This document shows, in pieces, positions 57,001-64,000 of a stretch of DNA of 64,000 nucleotides. The stretch is from positions 608,001 through 672,000 of the forward strand of contig NC_081819.1 of NCBI RefSeq assembly GCF_030704535.1, given 5' to 3'. Made by a program: the position numbers and the translations under genes. Origin of the DNA: Vitis vinifera (Eukaryota; Streptophyta; Magnoliopsida; Vitales; Vitaceae). Positions within the stretch are counted from its first letter, which is position 1, and every line of letters begins with the position of its first letter. The notes below the pieces were generated by a model. The model worked only from the letters and a program-made list of their open reading frames with translations. It searched no databases and was not told where the DNA came from.

Positions 57001-58692
57001 CAAAGATTGAGGGATCTTAGGGATCTTTATTCGGGTTGTAGCATTCCATCCCCTATCAAAGAAGCCTTGTCCTTAGGGCTAAAATTGTGGAAACTTTCAT
57101 TGAATCTTGTTATCATCTTCCCATGTCGCGTCTTTTGGAAATAGTTGGACAACTACCCTGTTCTTCATTTTCAACTTTATTTTCCTTATCCCCTTGTATA
57201 GAGAAAATTTGAACTATAGATGCTTAAGACATACGCCTTGAATCCTTTTAAATCTGATTTGTTGAAACTAACTTCTTGGGACCTGTAGTTGCACTTCTTA
57301 ACATGAATTTCCTTCCATCAACAACAAATTCCATTCTCAAATTCTTGAAATCCCACAATATAGGTCCCAATTTAGCTAGCCATTGAATTCCAAATACCAT
57401 ATCACATCCACCCAAAGGTATGAGCGTCAAATCCGCCTAAAATTCCTTCCCTTGCATGTTTCATGTCAATTGTCTACAAATTGCATCACAAGTAATAATA
57501 GTTCCATCCACTATTGCCACCTTCATGGGTTTGGTAGTTTATATTGAGCATCTTGTTCTTTTGGCCACTACGGGATTGAGGCAATCATGGGTGCTTCCTG
57601 AGTCAATTAGTATGGTGATGACCTTCTTCTTAATGTTGCCATGGATTCTCATGGTTTGATGAGATGTTGAACCAAATATTGCTTGATCGAAACCACAAGA
57701 TCATCCTCCTTGATATTATTTTTAGCTTCACATGTTACTTCCACTTCACTTTCATGACTATTTAATAGAAAATTTTGCTTCCTTTTGCATTTATGACTAG
57801 GTTCATACTTCTCATCACAATAATAACATACCTTTTCTTCTCATCTCTCTTGCATTTTTATAGCGGTAATTGGTTATTCTGATTCATTCTGGTTCTCATA
57901 GGGTTCATTGTATCCTCTCCGCTTTTGTTAGAGTTCTTGACTTCCTTGAGAATTGCCTCCATTGTCCTTTCCTACAACAAGGCTAACCCAATGGTTTGGG
58001 CTAGTGTGTACGGTCGAAACATGGTGACTTGATTTTTTAATTGCCTCTTTCAAGCCACTAATGAAACATTGAACAAAAAATGCCTTTGACAAGACTAGTT
58101 CTAGCTATCAATGCTTCAAACTACTCTTGGTATGCCTTAATTGTAGAAACCTATTTCAATTTGGTTATTTGCCCAATAAGGCTGTCATAAACACTAGGAC
58201 CAAACTTAGAAACAATATCTATAGAAAATTGTGTCCTATTGATTTCCATGTTACTAGCCTTGTACCCTTGAAACCATTCCAAGGCCCTTCCTTCTAAATG
58301 TAAAGGAGCCAATCCTACCTTCTCTTGGTTCCAATTCCATTAATTTTAAAAAATCTATCACATTTGTAAATCCATCCACAAGGATTCTCACCTTCAAAAT
58401 TTGGAAAATTGAGTTTGGAAAACTTGGTTTGAAAGGAGTTTGTATCGTATGAGTGATAGCCTGTACTGCTTCTATTAATTGAAGCATTTTTCCATGTCTT
58501 TCCCATTATACTCTCCCTATTTTATATAGGCTACTGAATAGAAAGAGAAATTGAATAAAGTAGAATCTAAATAAAATAAAAACTAATCTTAAGGATACTT
58601 TATTCCCTAAATTAAATAGAAACTAATTAAGAATAGAAACAAAAGATTGAGGGATCTGAGGATCCTTTATTTGGGTTTGTTCGGGTTGTAAC
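57000..58692 (-). pseudogene. Element E: gypsy gag-protease fragment between short direct repeats
   Basis: Minus strand. Gag start near 58506 with KLNFPNFEGENPCGWIYKCDRFF; zinc-knuckle-like CYYCDEKYEPSHKC near 57780-57825; protease active site IDSGSTHDCLN near 57600 and IPLGGCDMVFGIQWL..LGPILWDF at 57310-57425. Short similar blocks containing ACAACCCGAA and ATCCCTCAATCTTT stand at both ends (56995-57046 and 58637-58692), suggesting LTR starts of an internally deleted element with pol lost. Several stops. Chromovirus lineage inferred from the protease and gag patterns. Confidence 0.65.
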
Positions 58693-58909
58693 AACAATTG
58701 AGAGCGTTCTGCCTTTTGTACTGCAATGCTTCAAGAAAAGGGACACCAGATTTTGAAACCGCCCATCTGTCAGTCATGGGTGGAAATCTGGTACCCCTAA
58801 GTGAAAAATTCAGAGCTCTTTTAAGGCTTGAATAAGGCTGTAGATTTTCGAGTTCCTTAGTAATTGTTCTCCTATAATCGAGGGTTGTATGTTTATTTAT
58901 CCTTTTCAA
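58690..58909 (-). pseudogene. CNL LRR fragment
   Basis: Minus-strand sequence matches CNL2 (62120-62285) at the DNA level, including GGGACACCAGATTTTGAA and GGCTGTAGAT, and at the protein level (LENLQPYSSLK, GTRFP). About 215 bp of one LRR segment remain, with no start or NB domain. Confidence 0.75.
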
Positions 58910-59339
58910 TATATATATATTTCCTTTTTCGTATAGATATCATTTCTGTGTATACATGTAATTGATTGATACATTATTTTATTCCTTTTCAGTACTTTAC
59001 AAGCCGCTCCATGTTTGCTACCCATTCGCCATTTTACACCACTAAGCAATTAAACTGCAATGCTGCTACAAATTTTGAGCTGCTTATAAATATATGATCA
59101 GAATTTCAAGTTCAGTTATCATCCAGGAAACCTGATGGCTATTGCATTATGCTGAAGTTAATACCAGTTTGGTACATTCTCATAAAATTATGAGTATGGT
59201 ATTCTTAATCATCTGATTGGGTTACTTATATATCCCAGACTTCTATATATGTTGCGATACGTTCCTTGTTGTTCTGATAAATTGCATATAACAAATTATA
59301 AGAGTATATATATAGTTCTGAATTTACTTTCCTGTGGTA

Positions 59340-59690
59340 TCAAGCCATGCAGCGATTCTGCAGTTTCCCTTACATCAAGCATGGCAGATATTTTAAGGCA
59401 GAGGTATGGTAGTTACTAACCTCTAGAGCATGAAAGATGACTATATCAATATACTGAAGATGGTGTCGGTGAAGAGCTCCTCTGGGCTGGTCAGACCAAG
59501 GCAGTGATAGTGCTGGAAGGAAAAACGGTGGGTGGTGAGGAACGATAACCGTGTGCGTGTTGGTGGTCGATGGTGGCAGTAAGTGTGGGGACGGCTGAAT
59601 CTGGCCATGACAATAGCGACGGCATTGCTGGCAGCACTGGTGGAGGTTGTGGCGGTGACATCTTGAGCTCCTCATTCAGCTTCTGCAACG
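59340..59690 (-). pseudogene. Relic of a CNL 3' end plus exon-like open stretch
   Basis: Around 59408-59465 the minus strand matches the CNL2 C-terminal coding end and splice donor (CATCTTTCATGCT..AGAGGTTAG). At 59360-59385 it matches the putative extension exon (GATGTAAGGGAAACT). Upstream on the same strand, 59480-59690 is an unrelated Pro/Ser-rich open stretch beginning after an AG (ALQKLNEELKM..). I cannot identify this part. Confidence 0.55.
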
Positions 59691-59699
59691 CCCTACAAA

Positions 59700-60037
59700 G
59701 TATTAAATATATTCATCATCAAAATCACCATTATTAGAGGGCGCCGTTTATCTTTAAGTGTTTTAGTGTTTGCTTTTATAACTATCTTAATGTTATTCAG
59801 TGTGAAATAAAATTATTTTTATATACCAAAAAATATTTATTATGTTTTTTCTTCTTTTACATTATTAAGATTAAGACAAAAATATTTGAAAACTAATAAT
59901 ATGGGAAAAAAAAAATAGTTTAATATATTTCCATTATCCCAAAATACTATAATTTATTACAATAATAAAATTTTTGCGATCATTAACTATGTAGTTAGTA
60001 AAGAATTTGATCATTAGATAGCGATTAGAGTTTCTAA
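59700..60037. other. AT-rich intergenic DNA
   Basis: No coding frame or clear repeat. Confidence 0.5.
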
Positions 60038-60045
60038 TTAGATTT

Positions 60046-60165
60046 AGAGTGCGTCGGATAGTGATTTTAAGAGCTATTTCCAACATTTATAATATTTAGA
60101 AATTTTCATTCTTTAAGTATTAAAAATACTATAAACACTTTTTATAATAACTATCAAACACACTT
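60046..60165. mobile_element. Small hAT-type MITE (120 bp), TSD TTAGATTT
   Basis: The ends AGAGTGCGTCGGATAGTGAT and, inverted, AAGTGTGTTTGATAGTTAT are imperfect terminal inverted repeats. A perfect 8-bp duplication TTAGATTT flanks it (60038-60045 and 60166-60173), the hAT signature. Confidence 0.8.
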
Positions 60166-60173
60166 TTAGATTT

Positions 60174-60801
60174 GGTAGTGAAGAAATATTAGAAATTTTC
60201 TATGTTAGGTTTCATTGATTATTTATTAGTTTTTATCTATTATATTTTTGGATTTATAAATTTTTATTAAAATGTGAAATCCATTGTTGAAATTAATTTA
60301 TTATTTTTTCATTTTCAATTTTTTTTATAAAAAAAATGGATTATAATTTTTGATATTTTTTTAAAAATTATTTAGAAATAATTGATTGTAGTGAATATTT
60401 AAAAGAGTATGAGTTATATTTTAGAATTATAATTTAAAATTTTACCCTAAAGTTATGTACGGTAAAAGCATAAATTTAAAATTTTTTATTAAATTCATGT
60501 AAAGAAAAGAAAAAAATATATATACCATAGGAAATTGAAATTTTGAAAATTTTTACTCAACAATTTAAATTGTATTTCAAAGGGTAAAATAATTATAAAA
60601 AAATTATGTAAAGAATACAATAGAAAATAATACTGATATATTTATAATTTCATATTTTTAATCATGAATAATATTAATAAAAAATAAGTATTACTTATAA
60701 ATGATAAATTCTAGAACAATTTTGCAAATAGCACTAAATATGATATATATATATATATATATATTTTATACTTTTTTAATAGTAATTATTTGAATGTCAT
60801 G
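60174..60801. other. AT-rich DNA with (TA)n tract
   Basis: TA tract at 60743-60764; no gene. Confidence 0.5.
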
Positions 60802-60896
60802 TTAGGGTAAGGCAGTGTGTGTATGTGAAACTCTGGATTTACCTTCGCGTAGCATCAAACGACGTGGTGATTGAGTAGATTCCCTTACATCAACTC
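60802..60896 (-). CDS. Putative C-terminal extension exon of CNL2
   Basis: The CNL2 frame carries a GT donor at 60987-60986 (after AGT AGA G). TGCAG at 60901-60897 precedes an exon that continues in phase as G-V-D-V-R-E-S-T-Q-S-P.. for 31 residues to TAA (60802-60804). It parallels CNL1. A further donor (GAAG/GTAAAT) inside this exon could lead to yet another exon. Confidence 0.5.
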
Positions 60897-60982
60897 CTGC
60901 ATTTAAATTGTCGTTTGATGTCAAGAACGAATTAAAGTCAACTACATTCTATAGAAACTTCAACTGGAAATAGGATTAGTAG

Positions 60983-63900
60983 CTAACCTCTACTGCAGCA
61001 TGAAAGATGAGAGTACCAATGCGCTGAGGATGGCCTTGGCTTATTAGGCGACTTCGGACCAGGACCGGGGGAGTCGGATGCTTGCATGGAGGACTTTGTG
61101 AAATCTGGGCTCGACCGAACGTTGGTGGGCGCCACCTCTAGATCAGGAATGTGCATGATCTTTGGCCAATCTGGGCCTCCTCCCTCCTTGCTGCATCTCT
61201 CCATCAGCAGTGGGCATCCTTGAATGACCAAATGTTGAAGGAAGGGGGAGACGCCTTCCTTGGGCAAGCGCTTGATTTTGGGGCAGTACTCAATATAAAG
61301 ATCCGTGAGGGACGTGAGACTTGTTAGCACATCCTCGGGACCAAGGGCCTCAAGGCTGGTGCAGGAACTGATGGTCAAGCATTCAAGCGTTTTGGGGAGT
61401 CCTCCATGGGGCAACGTCACAAGGCTGGGGCAGCTTTGAATAGACAATAGTTTGAGGAAAGTCAAACCTTGGAATGGTGCTGCTTCTTCACACAAAGACA
61501 ATAGATCCTTGCAATGCCGAATGTGCAAAGCCCTGAGAGAGGGAAGGTAAGGCCACTTTGGGAAGGAGGTGGCATTTGAGAAGTTGGAAATTACCAAGGA
61601 GCAAAGAGAACTGCTGTCAGGTATTTCGCCTATTAGTTTTCCACCGTGACATGATTGGTCCACTGCCAAATGCTGAAGACGTCGAAAGCAACCCGGGTTT
61701 GGGAGGGCGGTCACTAACTCACACCCAATAATCTCCACCTTCTGCGGTGCAAACACTTGTGGCAGTGCTTGCAGCTTAGGGCAAGAAACAATTTTCAATT
61801 CCAAGAGTTTAGAAAAGGAGGAATTCGCTTCATTCAAGTCTTCCAAAACAAGATTGTCAATGAGTATCAGGAACTCCAGAGATTGGGTTCCTGGGAGAAC
61901 CTTGAGGGATTTGCACCTTTTGATCTTCAAATCTCTTAGCTCGGAAAAGTAGGGTAACTCTGTTAGCTTAGGGCAATCCACGATCTTGAGCGTATCAATG
62001 GAAACTTCATTAGCTTGGGAAAGTTCCTCTTGCGATTCGCCAAATACTGATAATCCCTGCAACTCCTGCATCTCTTTCAGGAACAGCCGTCGAAGGTGGG
62101 GTAAGTGGCCAATTGAGAAAAATTTGCATTTTGTGCAATGGTTCAAGGAAAGGGACACCAGATTTTGAAGCGCCTTCTCTTTCATCAAAAGAGGAAATCT
62201 GGTACCCAAGAAGCGAAAAACCAGGAGCTCTTTCAGATTTGAATGAGGCTGTAGATCTTCAAGCACCCTCTCATGAGCCTCCTCATCTTGTGGGGCAGCA
62301 ACATCTCCACTCCATTCTAAAACCAGTTTTTCAAGGCTTTCTTTCTCCCTCAGCTTTGCTTCTGCTGCATTTTTCTTTGCATTCTCAAGTTTTGAGACGT
62401 GCAATGTTCCGGTCAGGTACCTCATGCCCTTCAATTCTTCAATCCCATAACCAGTCTCGCAGCCAATTGGAAAAACATGCAAGTTGTGCAGACCGGTTAA
62501 GCACCCCATTCTTGGTGGCAGTTTTGTGCACTTGTACCAAAACCTTTCATCTAGCTCCAGATGTCGCAGGTTAATCAGGTTCGCAAGGTCCTTGGGCAAT
62601 TCGACAAGTGAAAGACAGCCTGAGAGTCTTAGGGTTTGCAAATTGTAAAGGTTGCATAGGGTGTCGGGAAGCACACTGATTTCTGTTTTGGAGAGGTCGA
62701 GGTAGCGCAAAAGTTCCAACTTGTCAATTGATTGGGGCAGTTCTGAGATTGGGCTTGAACTTAGATCCAACGTCCGGATGCAGGTCAAAGTCTGGAACAT
62801 TTTGTCAAGGGTATTCCCAGTATTTTTCAAGTATCCACAGGGGAACAGAAGTGTGCGTAACTGCCTACATTTATCAACAATCTGTAAAACTGGTTGTTCC
62901 ACGTCTTTGCCTAGCAGTGACACATGACGAGTTTTTTGAGATAGATAGCATTGCTCGCCATCTTTCACTTGCCGGCAACGTGGGCCTGAAACTAGCTGTG
63001 CCAACTCGTGGATAAGATCATGCATTGTATACTGGTCACTGCCCACATCAGAAGGTTGAAAGAAGAACCTCATTAGCAACTCATCAAAATATTGACTTCC
63101 GGTTTCCTCTTGGCTTTCTTGTCCTGTGGATTGAATGAAGTCTTCTGCCATCCATAACTCGACCAAGTCCTTTTTACGAAACACATATCCCTTGGGAAAT
63201 AACGAGCAGTACGCAAAGCACTGCTTTATATGAGAAGGTAGATGGTCATAACTCAGTTTTAGGGCAGGGAAAATATTGTGCTTCTCTACTTCGCAAATGT
63301 CATTCGCTGAGATATTCTGCCATTTGTTTACATCGGTGTTGCCACGCAACAGACCTGCCATTGCCTTGACTGCCAAAGGCAAGCCTCTGCACTTGGCTAC
63401 GATTTTTCTACCAATTTTTTCCAGTTTCCCCCATGTTCTGTTTGACTCCTGACTTGGTTTAAAGGCGATCGTTCTGAACAACTGCCAACAGTCATCGTCG
63501 GACAGAAGACCCAAGCGATAAGGACCTTGGTTTCCCATGATATCCGATACTTTAGATGTTCTACTGGTAACCACAACTCTACTTCCTCTTTCCCCGTGCC
63601 TCAATACTTTCTCAAGCTGCTCCCACTCAAAGTAATTGTGAGTCCAGACATCGTCTAGGACAATCAGGAATCTTTGCCCGGACAACAATTGGACAACACG
63701 AGACTCTAGCATACTTGTCGATAAACCTCCAAAATCACAATTCAAGTGGGAGAGAGAGGTAATGATGTTTTCAAGTATTCTAGGGAAGTTAAAATTAACG
63801 GTGACACAAACCCAGATCCTCAAATCAAAACGTCGGACTGCTATAGGATGATTGAAGATCAGTTGAGCAAGAGTTGTTTTTCCCACACCAGCCATGCCAA

Positions 63901-64000
63901 TGATGGGAATGACAGAAAAGTGGCACTCTTCTCCCTGGTCAGAATCATGGGATAGAAGCATATCTAATATCTTAGATTTATCATCTTCCCTACCAACAAC
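60983..64000 (-). CDS. CC-NB-ARC-LRR disease-resistance protein (CNL2), N-terminus beyond the window
   Basis: Open from the window edge (VVGREDDKSK.., the linker before NB-ARC) to TAG at 60983; about 1,005 residues are visible. Counting from the methionine at 63961, the P-loop GMAGVGKTT is at 22-30. Also present are a canonical kinase-2 FLIVLDDVW, RNBS-B GSRVVVTSR, GLPLA, RNBS-D CFAYCSLFPK and MHD (YTMHDLIHEL). A long LRR region and a C-terminus ending KPRPSSAHWYSHLSCC follow. Clearly a paralogue of CNL1, but with consensus nucleotide-binding motifs. The coiled-coil domain is off-window. Role: intracellular immune receptor, inferred from family. Confidence 0.93.
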   Translation of the reverse strand, partial: VVGREDDKSKILDMLLSHDSDQGEECHFSVIPIIGMAGVGKTTLAQLIFNHPIAVRRFDLRIWVCVTVNFNFPRILENIITSLSHLNCDFGGLSTSMLESRVVQLLSGQRFLIVLDDVWTHNYFEWEQLEKVLRHGERGSRVVVTSRTSKVSDIMGNQGPYRLGLLSDDDCWQLFRTIAFKPSQESNRTWGKLEKIGRKIVAKCRGLPLAVKAMAGLLRGNTDVNKWQNISANDICEVEKHNIFPALKLSYDHLPSHIKQCFAYCSLFPKGYVFRKKDLVELWMAEDFIQSTGQESQEETGSQYFDELLMRFFFQPSDVGSDQYTMHDLIHELAQLVSGPRCRQVKDGEQCYLSQKTRHVSLLGKDVEQPVLQIVDKCRQLRTLLFPCGYLKNTGNTLDKMFQTLTCIRTLDLSSSPISELPQSIDKLELLRYLDLSKTEISVLPDTLCNLYNLQTLRLSGCLSLVELPKDLANLINLRHLELDERFWYKCTKLPPRMGCLTGLHNLHVFPIGCETGYGIEELKGMRYLTGTLHVSKLENAKKNAAEAKLREKESLEKLVLEWSGDVAAPQDEEAHERVLEDLQPHSNLKELLVFRFLGTRFPLLMKEKALQNLVSLSLNHCTKCKFFSIGHLPHLRRLFLKEMQELQGLSVFGESQEELSQANEVSIDTLKIVDCPKLTELPYFSELRDLKIKRCKSLKVLPGTQSLEFLILIDNLVLEDLNEANSSFSKLLELKIVSCPKLQALPQVFAPQKVEIIGCELVTALPNPGCFRRLQHLAVDQSCHGGKLIGEIPDSSSLCSLVISNFSNATSFPKWPYLPSLRALHIRHCKDLLSLCEEAAPFQGLTFLKLLSIQSCPSLVTLPHGGLPKTLECLTISSCTSLEALGPEDVLTSLTSLTDLYIEYCPKIKRLPKEGVSPFLQHLVIQGCPLLMERCSKEGGGPDWPKIMHIPDLEVAPTNVRSSPDFTKSSMQASDSPGPGPKSPNKPRPSSAHWYSHLSCCSRG

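Noticed and set aside
61757..63955. Plus-strand open frames opposite CNL2 (e.g. 62113-62574)
   Set aside because: Shadows of the CNL2 frame.

Overview
The window looks like nuclear DNA of a dicot plant, most likely a grapevine (Vitis). The evidence is AT-rich intergenic DNA with GT-AG introns, a nuclear gene for chloroplast ribosomal protein L3, CC-NB-ARC-LRR resistance genes, a phloem-lectin (PP2) gene, and nested plant Ty3/gypsy, Ty1/copia, TRIM, Harbinger, hAT and Mutator-like elements. The species call is recognition and inference only. Few host genes are present; most of the window is transposable elements inserted into one another. 

Layout. 1-3130: AT-rich DNA and a broken PIF/Harbinger transposon (Myb/SANT ORF1 plus the N-terminus of the DDE nuclease). 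3133-18110: a 5'-truncated Tat/Retand-like gypsy element (copy B). It is split by a solo LTR (3838-5645, TSD TTCAG) and by an 8.7 kb LTR-bounded unit (8345-17067, TSD CAACG). That unit itself holds a Mutator-like MITE, ABCC-transporter gene pieces and a complete TRIM element (13556-14741, TSD AGTTG). 18552-20550: plastid RPL3 (2 exons). 22315-26212: a CNL resistance gene on the minus strand. 26735-27524: a PP2 gene on the plus strand, head-to-head with the CNL. 29777-30263: a solo LTR of the same TRIM family. 31951-35623: a 3.7 kb solo LTR with a 1.4 kb internal tandem duplication. 35629-41109: AT-rich DNA with a MITE, a SINE-like tRNA-derived unit and a relic PP2 exon. 41210-51750: a full-length Tat/Retand-like element (copy A) with equal 833-bp LTRs and TSD CATGC. 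It sits inside the LTR of an older degenerate gypsy element (41110-54390). 54400-58700: copia and chromovirus-like gypsy debris. 58690-59690: resistance-gene relics. 60802 to the window end: a second CNL, cut by the edge. 

Most notable. Copies A and B both carry, between pol and the 3' LTR, a large gene on the opposite strand. Its first exon encodes the 'putative gypsy-type transposon' (PF04195-like) domain and its 3' part is coiled-coil-like. Both diverged copies keep an intron at the same place and a TATAAATA box upstream, so this looks like a regulated spliced antisense gene and not a chance ORF. Both CNL genes also appear to splice into a short conserved C-terminal exon that single-ORF annotation would miss. 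All coordinates of introns, TSDs and LTR ends were read by eye from the sequence; no database search was run.
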